Shown: positions 8,289-16,011, numbered from the stretch's first letter. The stretch: 43,879 bases of DNA from Legionellales bacterium (GCA_026125385.1 JAHCLG010000019.1:1-43879); one strand, 5' to 3'. Notes: a model not told the origin generated them from the sequence alone. Made by a program: numbers and translations.

Positions 8289-9428
8289 TTATTTTTCCTC
8301 GTCTGGAATATAAATGACTTCTTTGATTGCCAACTCTAATGCATTTACCGCTTCTTCAACCATCGGAGTTTTTAAGGCATGGCCAATTTCTTTTTCATTT
8401 ACCCAGTGGGAAAAAATTCCGGCGACTTCTGGCAACGGTGTTTGACGACCCACCATGTTTAACGCATACCACAAGGTGCGATCGATGGGCTTAAGCCAAA
8501 GAAAATCGGCAGAAGCAAACACCCCATCTTGTCGAGCAAATTCGAGCATACTCATCATCACGGTAAACACATATCCATGTTGTTCTAAAATTTTTTTGAC
8601 GGGTTTGGTATCAGCATATTTAGCGAGAAGATGTTCAGTACCCTGATAATTTAATTTTCCGCCACGGGCTGTAGATTCGGCGATGGTTAATAATAATTTT
8701 CGAGCGACTTTATCATCTCCATTGCCTTTTGCCGCAAATGCTGCAAATAACGCTTTGATATGTTCGGGTAACGGTTTTAGACCTTGCCAAGGTTTACCTA
8801 ATTGCAAGGCAAACACTCGAAAAGCCGCACCTTTAATCACGCTGACGGTAGGACGTTGATCGCGCAGTAACATCCCATCAGTAATCGATTTGCGTTCTTC
8901 TTTGAGTAACTGATGTTTTTTAGCAAATGCCATGGGTTGCAAGGACATAGCCCAAGGACCTTCGTCGATATCTTGTTTGACTAAATTTAAATTGGCGATG
9001 GGCGTGATTTGCGGCCAAATTTTTAATTCGGCGCGAAACAAAGTTTTCATGTTATACCGAGAACGAAAACGAAATGAATCTGAACGCAAAATTAACACAA
9101 TACCCAAACCTAAAATCAGCGCAGCAAAAGGATAACGCAGATAATCGCCCACCACTTCACACACCGCTAATAATGTACTAAAACTTACGTTAGCGGGATT
9201 CACTTCGTGAATAAATTTTTGCAGCCTAAGCAGGGTTGGGGAGTTTTGTACGCCACCAATGACTTTGCCAATCAGATCAATTTGCCAAGCTTTATAATCA
9301 AAAATGGTTTTAATGATTTGGGCTGAGAAGAAATACCAAATCAATCCCAATACAATAAAAACCAAGATCATAATCCATAATGGTGCGAGTGAATTATCTG
9401 CTTGTTGCCCTTGGGATTGACCCGTCAT
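8289..9428 (-). CDS. dotM: DotM/IcmP, coupling-complex inner-membrane protein
   Basis: DotM associates with DotL in the coupling complex, and its cytosolic domain recognises acidic Glu-rich effector signals in Legionella. The 379 residues match the family length. A transmembrane helix lies at about 14-38 (LAPLWIMILVFIVLGLIW), a second at about 95-112 (FAALILGLGIVLIL), and a helical cytosolic domain makes up the rest (IWPQITPIANLNLVKQDIDE, DFLWLKPIDRTLWYALNMVG). The latter motif, with the following GRQTPLPEVAGIFSHWVNEK, is typical of IcmP. It starts the icmP-icmO pair, and its upstream region holds a plausible promoter. Confidence 0.95.
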   Translation of the reverse strand: MTGQSQGQQADNSLAPLWIMILVFIVLGLIWYFFSAQIIKTIFDYKAWQIDLIGKVIGGVQNSPTLLRLQKFIHEVNPANVSFSTLLAVCEVVGDYLRYPFAALILGLGIVLILRSDSFRFRSRYNMKTLFRAELKIWPQITPIANLNLVKQDIDEGPWAMSLQPMAFAKKHQLLKEERKSITDGMLLRDQRPTVSVIKGAAFRVFALQLGKPWQGLKPLPEHIKALFAAFAAKGNGDDKVARKLLLTIAESTARGGKLNYQGTEHLLAKYADTKPVKKILEQHGYVFTVMMSMLEFARQDGVFASADFLWLKPIDRTLWYALNMVGRQTPLPEVAGIFSHWVNEKEIGHALKTPMVEEAVNALELAIKEVIYIPDEEK

Positions 9429-9590
9429 AGTGTATTTGACTCTCTAAGATTAATGGGTTATGCCTGTTCTTAATTACACAAGCAATCGGTTATCTTATCG
9501 ATGATCGATGCGCTTAGCCTTCGTTAAGGATAAAATACCACACTGCTCATTTTCAAGTGCGTTTTGTCTATCTAATTACCTCAATCTAGC

Positions 9591-9620
9591 ATTATAACCA
9601 TAAAATTGCTGAGGTATAAA
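9591..9620 (-). promoter_or_regulatory. Candidate promoter of dotM-dotL
   Basis: On the minus strand a perfect TATAAT (9591-9596) has TTTATA (9615-9620) 18 bases upstream. The distance to the dotM start is about 160 bases, leaving a long leader. Confidence 0.4.
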
Positions 9621-9704
9621 AATATTTCATCTTGCTGTAAATAGCAGTGACTTATACTGCACGAAGGGATGATTTTTTCAGTCAATCATGCTATAAATAA
9701 CCCA

Positions 9705-9737
9705 AATTTTCTTGATGTAGCTATACCCAAGAAAATT
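9705..9737. other. Perfect 10-bp inverted repeat upstream of the SH3-domain gene
   Basis: AATTTTCTTG (9705-9714) and its exact complement CAAGAAAATT (9728-9737) are separated by 13 bases. It lies just upstream of the TTGACA at 9754. No U-run follows on either strand, so an operator is more likely than a terminator. Confidence 0.4.
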
Positions 9738-9753
9738 CATCCGTCTGTATTGT

Positions 9754-9782
9754 TTGACATTTTTATTCAACTCATTTTTTAA
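9754..9782 (+). promoter_or_regulatory. Candidate promoter of the SH3-domain gene
   Basis: A perfect -35 TTGACA (9754-9759) is followed 17 bases later by a poor -10 (TTTTAA). A ribosome site AGAGG lies 7 bases before the ATG at 9816. Confidence 0.4.
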
Positions 9783-9815
9783 ATTTAGTTGAACCATCTA
9801 TTGAAGAGGTAATTT

Positions 9816-10430
9816 ATGATGAAAAAATTATTTTCGCTAACACTCACTTCTACTTGTTTAATTGCCGCATCCTCACTGGCTTTGGCAAACGCTCCCGCGG
9901 CAAAAACGTTAAGCTTACACACCAACCCCGATGCCAAATCGGCTGTGGTAAGCCAAATCAAACCTACCCAGACCTTAGTTGAAATTTTTCAGAAGAATGG
10001 TTGGGTAAAAGTAGGTAATCCTGAGAATGGTGACACCGGTTGGATTAAAGCAAGCGATCTGAACGCCTCTACCCAACAACAAGTAACTCAACAAAAGCTC
10101 ATCATTCCTCATTTTAGTCAAACCATTATTACCGCCGTAACAGATAAAAATGGTCATACCACGTATAAAGTCGAACAATCGAATGATCAGAAAAAAATCT
10201 CACAAAAAGAGGCGGCCGATTTATTTAAACATATCCAAGAACAACAAACGCAATTTCAAGCGCACATGCAACAACTGATGAATGAAAGTTTTGCCACGTT
10301 TAATGATCCGTTTTTTACCCAGGCGTTTCCTCATGTTTTCAATCCACAACCCGTGCAAATTGTTGTCGTGCCACCGAATAATCATGTGACGATCACGCCA
10401 GAAACTAAAAAAGCAGCGGATAAACAATAG
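9816..10430 (+). CDS. Exported SH3-domain (SH3b) protein, function unknown
   Basis: 204 residues. A signal peptide (about 1-26, MMKKLFSLTLTSTCLIAASS, cleavage near ALA-NA) targets it to the periplasm. Residues about 30-82 form a bacterial SH3 domain (SLHTNPDAKSAVVSQIKP, NGWVKVGNPENGDTGWIKAS), a fold often used for binding peptidoglycan or peptides. The rest is Gln-rich and helical (HIQEQQTQFQAHMQQLMNES), ending in a Pro/Val segment. AGAGG 7 bases before the ATG supports the start. It stands on the plus strand between icmQ and icmP with its own promoter and a shared terminator, so it is not part of the icm transcript. A role at the envelope near the secretion machine is only inference. Confidence 0.85.
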   Translation: MMKKLFSLTLTSTCLIAASSLALANAPAAKTLSLHTNPDAKSAVVSQIKPTQTLVEIFQKNGWVKVGNPENGDTGWIKASDLNASTQQQVTQQKLIIPHFSQTIITAVTDKNGHTTYKVEQSNDQKKISQKEAADLFKHIQEQQTQFQAHMQQLMNESFATFNDPFFTQAFPHVFNPQPVQIVVVPPNNHVTITPETKKAADKQ

Positions 10431-10434
10431 GCTG

Positions 10435-10479
10435 CCAAATAAAATAACCGCGATTTTTAATCGCGGTTATTTTATTTGG
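10435..10479. terminator. Bidirectional terminator between the SH3-domain gene and icmQ
   Basis: A perfect 19-bp stem (10435-10453 with 10461-10479) has a GC-rich core CCGCGA/TCGCGG, a 7-base loop and A/T-rich flanks. It lies between two convergent genes and includes the icmQ stop codon, so it can serve both strands. Confidence 0.85.
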
Positions 10480-11254
10480 GACATAGTTTATTTTTTTCAA
10501 ACTTATAATGAGTGACGGTGACGCCATTGTTATGAATAAATTCGTGGATATTTTCGGGCTTAATCGCACCTTCGCGAATGGTTAAGAGCTGGTTGCCCGA
10601 GCGATCGCGCGGATGAATTCCGCCTAAGGGAGGGATAATATCTTCTTCACGCACGTACAGTGCCACATACGCATCGCGACGGGGTTCTGCTTTTGCGCGG
10701 ATCACGGCTTGAATATCGCGTTCGCTTTCATACACCGGACGGCCTATGCTTAAGCGCGTAATATTGGTGAGCAAGGCTTGCCATTTATTAAAATTATTAC
10801 CATCGGCTTGATACAAAGACACATAAACAATTTTCATTCCAGCGCGTAGTTGAGAAGACGCATTGTCTAGATTGGGATTTAAAAATTCGGTGGCTTCGTT
10901 TAAGGTTTGGCGAATTTCATCGCGCATGGCGCGAATACGATTGCCAATGCCTTGAAAAAATAAGCTTATCGACCAATCAGCACTGCGAAAACATTTTTCA
11001 ACGACTTTTAGTAAATTGCGATAAATACGGATTTTTTCTTGTTCGATTTCTTCGGGTTTGGCTCGCATGCGATCGGCGAAATTCAATTGTTCTACGGCGA
11101 TTTCGATCGCAACATAATAATCACGGGCACATACCACGCAGATTTTTCGTTGTCTCATTTCTTCTGGAGTATATTCTCGCATCTTTTGACCACGATGATG
11201 TTCGGCGTCTAACTTGCGTTGCCCGTTGATAATGCTAGCTTGACTGATGGTCAC
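10472..11254 (-). CDS. icmQ: IcmQ, pore-forming/NAD-binding T4BSS protein with an N-terminal extension
   Basis: IcmQ is a cytosolic Dot/Icm protein that inserts in membranes and is held in check by the chaperone IcmR. Residues about 70-260 match the Legionella protein of 191 residues. They comprise a helical N-domain (VEKCFRSADWSISLFFQGIG, then RIRAMRDEI) and a C-domain (VYVSLYQADGNNFNKWQALL, SIGRPVYESERDIQAVI, AYVALYVREEDI, NIHEFIHNNGV) of the ADP-ribosyltransferase-like fold. The first 70 residues are extra and include a CVVC motif. The GTG at 11252-11254 is the start: GGAGG lies 5 bases before it. An internal ATG (residue 25) is possible but lacks as good a site. The small gene 17 bases upstream is probably its chaperone. 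Confidence 0.88.
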   Translation of the reverse strand: MTISQASIINGQRKLDAEHHRGQKMREYTPEEMRQRKICVVCARDYYVAIEIAVEQLNFADRMRAKPEEIEQEKIRIYRNLLKVVEKCFRSADWSISLFFQGIGNRIRAMRDEIRQTLNEATEFLNPNLDNASSQLRAGMKIVYVSLYQADGNNFNKWQALLTNITRLSIGRPVYESERDIQAVIRAKAEPRRDAYVALYVREEDIIPPLGGIHPRDRSGNQLLTIREGAIKPENIHEFIHNNGVTVTHYKFEKNKLCPK

Positions 11255-11271
11255 GATAGCCTCCGTGATTT

Positions 11272-11478
11272 TTATTCGCTAGAATTAGAAAGAGAAGGTG
11301 TTGAATAGGGACCAGCAGCATGTGAAGAATTTGGCATCGAGTGTTCTAACATATGACTTCTACTCGAATCATTGCCTAGATCACGAAGACCCGCAATAGT
11401 GCTCATTTGTGACAAAACACGAGGCGCTTCATCTCGAGCAATTGCTGCTAATTTTTCTTGTAAGTTAGATATTGACAT
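11272..11478 (-). CDS. Small protein in the icmR position, candidate IcmQ chaperone (FIR)
   Basis: 68 residues from the ATG at 11476-11478, or 73 from an upstream in-frame TTG. It has no recognisable relative. Residues 1-35 (MSISNLQEKLAAIARDEAPR and on to GLRDLG) can form an amphipathic helix. The remainder is Ser/Asn/His/Pro-rich and probably disordered. It ends 17 bases before the icmQ start and has a good promoter of its own. In Legionella species and Coxiella this position holds fast-evolving, mutually unrelated IcmR replacements (FIR genes), which bind IcmQ through a short helix. Size, position and helix fit that pattern. The function is inferred from place, not similarity. Confidence 0.65.
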   Translation of the reverse strand: MSISNLQEKLAAIARDEAPRVLSQMSTIAGLRDLGNDSSRSHMLEHSMPNSSHAAGPYSTPSLSNSSE

Positions 11479-11757
11479 AACCTCTGAACCCAAATTACCA
11501 ATGTTTTATTGCCGCACATTTATATAGTAATGCGAGTTCCTTGGCAATTTAACTTGCTCACAGGTCCTTTCGTGAACGCCCATATCGACTGTTTGAGTGA
11601 GAATGAAATCGTTACCTTGCACTAAACTCAAACACATTGTCATTACTTGTATTCTATACTAACTTTACCAAAATGTCTCGCACTTTTTCTTATTTCTTAG
11701 TATAGATGATTTTCGTCGATTTGCTTGGATAATTATTCATTTTTCAATTAATTAAGT
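11479..11757. other. Intergenic region between icmS and the icmR-position gene
   Basis: These 279 bases hold the promoter at 11519-11547 and otherwise no reading frame I can support on either strand. The gap separates icmT-icmS from the icmR/Q pair into two transcription units. Confidence 0.6.
11519..11547 (-). promoter_or_regulatory. Promoter of the icmR-position gene and icmQ
   Basis: On the minus strand TTGCCA (11542-11547) and TATAAA (11519-11524) are spaced by exactly 17 bases. Initiation would fall near 11512, about 35 bases before the ATG at 11478. Confidence 0.6.
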
Positions 11758-12096
11758 TTAATCATACATTAATTCGTCTAATGGAGTAACATCCATCGAA
11801 GCAGCCGACTTCATCAATTCATACAATACATCCGCAATACACAAATAACGTAAGACATTGGGAGTAACTTCATCGAAAATCACGCGCACACCCAAAACCG
11901 ATTTATCAGCCTCTTCAAAACTAATTCCAATCCCATAGCCCAAACACAGCGAACAGAGTTGATCGGCGCGGCGGGCGATGGCTGGCAATAAGCCGGTATC
12001 GGCAAATACTTCACGATGGGAAATCGGTCTATCGTTTAAGGTGAATTTAGCATTCAACACTTTGGCGAGTTTGACTAATTTTGCCGACATATCCAT
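11758..12096 (-). CDS. icmS: IcmS, effector chaperone (IcmS-IcmW complex)
   Basis: IcmS pairs with IcmW (and LvgA in Legionella) on the DotL tail to present effectors. The 112 residues fit the family (114). The diagnostic core is nearly identical to Legionella: FADTGLLPAIARRADQLCSL, CLGYGIG, VRVIFDEVTPNVLRYLC and the C-terminus TPLDELMYD. The frame is open much further upstream, but that part overlaps icmT in another frame. The ATG at 12094-12096 (MDMSAKLVKLAK) gives the family's N-terminus and lies 2 bases after the icmT stop. Confidence 0.95.
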   Translation of the reverse strand: MDMSAKLVKLAKVLNAKFTLNDRPISHREVFADTGLLPAIARRADQLCSLCLGYGIGISFEEADKSVLGVRVIFDEVTPNVLRYLCIADVLYELMKSAASMDVTPLDELMYD

Positions 12097-12098
12097 GT

Positions 12099-12359
12099 TC
12101 AAATCCACCAAGGCCGTGATTGTTTGCGTGGACCGGCGATATAAGTGCGTAACACGCGGAAAAATACGGTTACCGTATAACCGCGCCGATTGAGCATAGT
12201 AAAAAAGAATGTCGCAACAATAGCCAAGCAAATCGTCCAGACAGCAATATGAAGCAATGCAAATAAAATAGGAAAGCACGCATTCGCATCGAAGACCCAA
12301 AATCGCGCACTGCGCGCGGAATCGCGCCAATGGGTATCTGCTTTAAAACCGCCTGCCAT
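12099..12359 (-). CDS. icmT: IcmT, small inner-membrane T4BSS protein
   Basis: IcmT is a small membrane protein needed for Dot/Icm function and, in Legionella, for pore formation on exit from the host. The 86 residues equal the Legionella length. Diagnostic parts are WRDSARSARFWVFDANACFP near the N-terminus, two hydrophobic segments (ILFALLHIAVWTI and CLAIVATFFFTML), then RRGYTVTVFFRVLRTYIAGP and the end RPWWI. AAGGAA precedes the ATG by about 6 bases. It heads the icmT-icmS transcript and is divergent from dotD, as in Coxiella-type loci. Confidence 0.94.
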   Translation of the reverse strand: MAGGFKADTHWRDSARSARFWVFDANACFPILFALLHIAVWTICLAIVATFFFTMLNRRGYTVTVFFRVLRTYIAGPRKQSRPWWI

Positions 12360-12405
12360 GGTGGGTTCCTTGATAAAGTGAATTATTGTTATTAGTTTAC
12401 CTAAC

Positions 12406-12434
12406 TTGACAAAAGCTTACCATTCCTGTTTCAA
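12406..12434 (+). promoter_or_regulatory. Possible dotD promoter
   Basis: A perfect TTGACA (12406-12411) lies in the 115-base gap between divergent icmT and dotD. The -10 at the 17-base spacing (TTTCAA, 12429-12434) is weak, so the exact promoter is uncertain. Confidence 0.3.
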
Positions 12435-12474
12435 TGGATTTTGCTTTATTAACTAACGCTTAGGTAAGGGTAAT

Positions 12475-12948
12475 ATGACCATTGGCAAATTGTGCCTTTG
12501 CATGGCATTCGTGCTGAACATTGCAGGTTGCGCAAGCGTACCACCACCCCCGCAACAAGGAACAGATCCGGCAGCGATTAAACTTGCCGAAGCGGCCAGT
12601 AATGTGAGTCATTCATTAGTCGATTTGGCCGCTATCGAGCAAGCCGCCAATCCTCAAGCTCGTTTAAAACCTCCACCAAATCCCAGCAGTTATGGAATGG
12701 GCGATTTAACTTCCATCGATTGGTCAGGGCCGATTGGCCCCTTAGTCGCGAGAATTGCGCGCGCCACCAATTATCGTTTGCAAATTTTAGGCACTGAACC
12801 CGCGATTCCGATTGTGGTCACCATTGCCGCTGAAAATACACCACTGGGTGATATTCTCAGCGATGCCGGTTATCAAGCGGGTAGTCGTGCGGATATTGCG
12901 GTGTTCCCAAGCCGTCGGATTATTCAGCTACGCTATACGCCGGCCTAG
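12475..12948 (+). CDS. dotD: DotD, outer-membrane lipoprotein of the T4BSS core
   Basis: DotD is a secretin N0-like lipoprotein that, with DotC, brings DotH to the outer membrane. 157 residues against 163 in Legionella. The signal ends with the lipobox IAGC (Cys at about 19), followed by a Pro/Gln linker. Conserved family parts are AAIKLAEAASNVSHSLVDLA, SIDWSGPIGPLVARIARATN, NTPLGDILSDAGYQAG and RRIIQLRYTPA. The domain from about residue 80 is the N0-like fold. hemC follows after 17 bases, so both are probably read from one promoter in the icmT-dotD gap. Confidence 0.94.
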   Translation: MTIGKLCLCMAFVLNIAGCASVPPPPQQGTDPAAIKLAEAASNVSHSLVDLAAIEQAANPQARLKPPPNPSSYGMGDLTSIDWSGPIGPLVARIARATNYRLQILGTEPAIPIVVTIAAENTPLGDILSDAGYQAGSRADIAVFPSRRIIQLRYTPA

Positions 12949-12965
12949 ACATTTAGGATTCATGT

Positions 12966-13874
12966 ATGAAAATTCGCATTGCCACGCGCAAAAGCAAACT
13001 GGCGATTGTTCAAACTCAATTAATTATACAAAAACTGCAACAAGCACATCCCTCTTTAACTTTCGAAATGCGCGAAGTTCAATCGGCAGGCGATCAAATT
13101 CTTGATCAGTCATTAGCCGAATTAGGTGGTAAGGGTTTATTTGTTAAAACCTTAGAAGAAGAATTACTCGCCAACCGCGCCGATATCGCCATGCATTCAT
13201 TAAAAGATGTGCCCCCAGAATTAAATCCACAATTCACTCTCTGTGCGGTGTTAGCACGGCATTCTCCGCATGATGTGTTAGTGAGTCCACATTATTCCAG
13301 CCTTGCGGCACTTCCCGCAGGCGCAAGTGTGGGCACCTGTAGCGTGCGCCGCAAAGCCGCGCTATTACATCAACGACCCGATTTAACGGTAAAGATGATC
13401 CGCGGTAATGTGGATACGCGTCTTAACAAACTGCACGCCGGCGAATTTACCGCTTTAATCCTTGCGGAAGCCGGTTTGACACGCCTGGGTTTAGAGTCAC
13501 ATGTTCAAGAAGTGTTGCCTATTAACACTTTTACACCATCGGTGGGACAAGGTGTTATTGCCATTGAATGTTTAAGCGCACGCCAAGACCTGTTAGCCAT
13601 TGTCGACAAAATTCATGATCCCGAAACTTTTACCCGAATTTGTGCTGAACGAGCACTGAATCGGACGTTACAAGCGTCTTGCACGTCTCCCGTCGGAAGT
13701 TTCGCTCAAATGATTGAAGGATCATTGCAGCTGATGGGGGTGGTGTGGAATGCCAATGGCACCCAACGCATCGAAGTGCAGCAAACGGGAAATAGTCATC
13801 ACCCCGAAGCCCTCGGCATCGCCGTGGCTCAAGCGTTATTGCAAAAAGGCGCTGCTCGTTTATTGCAGGAATAG
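12966..13874 (+). CDS. hemC: Porphobilinogen deaminase (hydroxymethylbilane synthase)
   Basis: HemC joins four porphobilinogen molecules into hydroxymethylbilane in haem synthesis, in the cytosol. 302 residues, near the usual 310. Clear motifs are MKIRIATRKSKLAIVQTQ at the start, GGKGLFVKTLEEELL, ADIAMHSLKDVPPEL (catalytic Asp region), GTCSVRRKAALL, MIRGNVDTRLNKL and ERALNRTLQASCTSP. The Cys in ASC is the expected dipyrromethane attachment site, although the usual GGCQVPI around it reads ASCTSPV. It sits between dotD and dotC, which are normally adjacent, and no other haem gene is near. Its composition does not obviously differ from that of its neighbours. Confidence 0.96.
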   Translation: MKIRIATRKSKLAIVQTQLIIQKLQQAHPSLTFEMREVQSAGDQILDQSLAELGGKGLFVKTLEEELLANRADIAMHSLKDVPPELNPQFTLCAVLARHSPHDVLVSPHYSSLAALPAGASVGTCSVRRKAALLHQRPDLTVKMIRGNVDTRLNKLHAGEFTALILAEAGLTRLGLESHVQEVLPINTFTPSVGQGVIAIECLSARQDLLAIVDKIHDPETFTRICAERALNRTLQASCTSPVGSFAQMIEGSLQLMGVVWNANGTQRIEVQQTGNSHHPEALGIAVAQALLQKGAARLLQE

Positions 13875-14021
13875 CTATTGACTTTAAAGTAACATCTTGT
13901 TTCAATGCAAAGTAATTGTTTAATCTAGGTTCACTCTTTGCAGTCGTTGCCAGCAATCAGCAACGGAATCTAAAGATTAAATCCATGCGCCGTTTCCTTG
14001 ACCAAAGGTATAGCTTAAATC

Positions 14022-14866
14022 ATGCGATTAGTCCTTTTCACATTGTTAATCGGTTTTATTCTCACTGGGTGCTCGCGCACTGAAACCATTGATACCCTGA
14101 ACTTAAATCAACTCCAACAACTCAGTGAAAATACCGTGATCCCTGCGAGCGGATCGTTAAACGATATGCGTTATGCCATGGTACGGGATACCGCGTTAAG
14201 CGTGGGCGCTCGTTCAGGTCTTGCTTGGCGTTCACGACAAATCGATAGCATTCTTAATCAGCACCGTAACGAATTAGAACGCGCATTTAATTTTAATGGC
14301 TTATTACTACCCCATAATGTTTTACCACCGGTCTTAGCAGAAGGTCGCGATAGTTTGCATTTAGCCGATACTCAAACCATTCGTTTAGCTCAACGCACCT
14401 ATAAAATTATTACTCAAGCACGCTTTGTGACCGCTGCCCCCAATTGGCGTGAATATATCTCCATGGATTATCAACGCCCACCCGTTCCCGATCGCAGCTT
14501 GCTACCCAAAAATCCTGCTGAGGTGCGCGTATGGAAATATTATATTCAACAAGGTTGACGCAAGGAATTAAGCAAGCCAATATGATTTATAACGATAATT
14601 TAAATCGCTTACAACGCGATTATCGCGGCATGGTGCTCTATCGCAAATTGCTCGCTGAAAATATGGTAAGCCTACCTTATGTCGCGCAAACGGATTTAGG
14701 TATTACTAATGAAAACGGTGAAATGCGAGTGAACGATCAAGTACTAAGAATCACCGCGTTGCCAAATTTACAAAGTAATAGTCAAACATGGAATCCGGTA
14801 ATCGTAAAAAATTGGCAGGACGAGCACAACCGCGCGCAACGGTTTAATTTCTCGGATATCAAATGA
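14022..14866 (+). pseudogene. dotC: DotC, outer-membrane lipoprotein of the T4BSS core, split by a one-base frameshift
   Basis: DotC forms the outer-membrane subcomplex with DotD and DotH. The first frame, 14022-14558 (178 residues), has a lipoprotein signal (lipobox LTGC, Cys at about 17) and the family core DTALSVGARSGLAWRSRQID, HNVLPPVLAEGRDSLHLADT and WREYISMDYQRPPVPDRSLL. It stops at the TGA 14556-14558. The remainder continues in the -1 frame up to 14866 (TQGIKQANMIYNDNLNRLQ, GMVLYRKLLAENMVSLPYV, VLRITALPNLQSNSQTW). Inserting one G after position 14557 would read GGT TGG ACG, giving GWTQGIKQAN, which matches Legionella GWKNGIDQAN. Joined, the protein would be about 281 residues. dotB starts inside the last codons (ATGA). 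A sequencing or assembly error or a real mutation are both possible. Confidence 0.85.
14553..14559 (+). other. Frameshift site in dotC
   Basis: The in-frame GGT TGA ends the first half of dotC. A missing G between 14557 and 14558 explains the shift exactly. No X-XXY-YYZ slippery heptamer lies here, so programmed -1 frameshifting is unlikely. Confidence 0.8.
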
Positions 14867-16011
14867 GTGAACCGCATTTTTTATTGCCAGACGAACCAAC
14901 GCGTTTTCGCGAACGGGATTTAGAGCGTTTACTGTTACATTGTTTTCGTTTCAACGCTTCCGATATTACATTGCAAACGAACGAACCCATATTTGCTGAA
15001 ATATATGGTCGTTTAAAACGCATTACCAATAAAAAATTAACCAACACTGAAGTCAGTGAATTGTTAAATCATATTTATGGCCCTAATGGTACTACGCAAG
15101 TATTATCGGGTGTGGATGTGGATACTCATTATGAATTTCGTCCTAATCGCGCAGAACGTTATCGTTATCGGGTCAATGGGGTGGGCTGTGAAGTGGAAGG
15201 CCAAGAAGGAATTCAAATTACCATCCGCAGTATTCCAACCGATCCACCTCCCTTATCAACCATGCAATTACCGCAAAGCATTCTCGATGCTTACGCACCA
15301 CATCAAGGTGTGGTGTATGTGACGGGTGCTACGGGTTCTGGTAAAAGTACCTTACTGGCCTCAATTATTCGTGAAATTGCCGAAGATCCCGATAGCGATC
15401 GCAAAATTTTAACCTATGAAGCTCCCATCGAATTTGTTTATGATTCCGTAGAAATGACTTCTGCCATTGTGAGTCAAAGCGAAATTCCACGCCATTTACC
15501 GTCCTTCGCGGCAGGTGTGCGCAATGCGTTACGGCGTAAACCGCGATTAATTTTAGTGGGGGAAGCGCGTGATCCAGAAACCATTAGTGCTGTCATCGAT
15601 GCGGCATTAACGGGTCATCCGGTTTATACGACCTTGCACACTAATGGTGTTGCTGAAACGATTCGCCGCTTAGTGACGTCATTTCCTGCTGAAGAACGTC
15701 ATGGACGTTTAATCGATATTATTGAAACGGTACGCCTGATTATTTGGCAACAATTAGTGCCCACGATCGATGGTAAACGCGTGGCTTTGCGCGAATATTT
15801 AGTATTCGATGAAGCCATCCGCGATGAATTGTTAGAATCCGATCTCGATAATATTACCGCCACCACTCGACGTTTAGTGCGCGAACGTGGCCAACCCATG
15901 ATTATCGAAGCACAACAAAAATTAAAAGAAGGAATCATTTCCGAACGAACTTTCCGCATTATTTCGTCGGGGGCAAAAAATATGGATCGAGATGCCGGCC
16001 TTGCAGATTAA
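14863..16011 (+). CDS. dotB: DotB, cytosolic hexameric ATPase of the T4BSS
   Basis: DotB is a PilT-like secretion ATPase that docks on DotO and energises the Dot/Icm machine. 382 residues, as in Legionella (377). An N-terminal PAS-like domain covers about 1-125. Walker A GATGSGKS is at about 155-162, the Asp box around YEAPIEF (about 185-191), Walker B LILVGEARD at about 229-237, and the His box TGHPVYTTLHTN at about 250-261. A family-typical C-terminus includes SERTFRIIS. The ATG overlaps the dotC stop (ATGA), so translation is coupled. The frameshift in dotC would end ribosomes about 300 bases earlier and could reduce this coupling. Confidence 0.96.
   Translation: MSEPHFLLPDEPTRFRERDLERLLLHCFRFNASDITLQTNEPIFAEIYGRLKRITNKKLTNTEVSELLNHIYGPNGTTQVLSGVDVDTHYEFRPNRAERYRYRVNGVGCEVEGQEGIQITIRSIPTDPPPLSTMQLPQSILDAYAPHQGVVYVTGATGSGKSTLLASIIREIAEDPDSDRKILTYEAPIEFVYDSVEMTSAIVSQSEIPRHLPSFAAGVRNALRRKPRLILVGEARDPETISAVIDAALTGHPVYTTLHTNGVAETIRRLVTSFPAEERHGRLIDIIETVRLIIWQQLVPTIDGKRVALREYLVFDEAIRDELLESDLDNITATTRRLVRERGQPMIIEAQQKLKEGIISERTFRIISSGAKNMDRDAGLAD

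Larger units (their letters stand above)
9429..9815. other. Divergent intergenic region between dotM and the SH3-domain gene
   Basis: These 387 bases contain no credible gene. They hold the candidate dotM promoter (minus strand, 9591-9620), the candidate promoter of the SH3 gene (plus strand, 9754-9782) and a perfect 10-bp inverted repeat at 9705-9737. Composition is AT-rich. Confidence 0.6.

Noticed and set aside
12097..12330. N-terminal extension of the icmS reading frame
   Set aside because: It overlaps icmT entirely in another frame, encodes a Cys-rich sequence unlike any IcmS, and the ATG at 12096 gives the family start.
14540..14560. Programmed -1 frameshift producing full DotC
   Set aside because: No slippery heptamer or downstream pseudoknot was seen, and the family has no known frameshifting. 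A simple base loss explains the sequence better.
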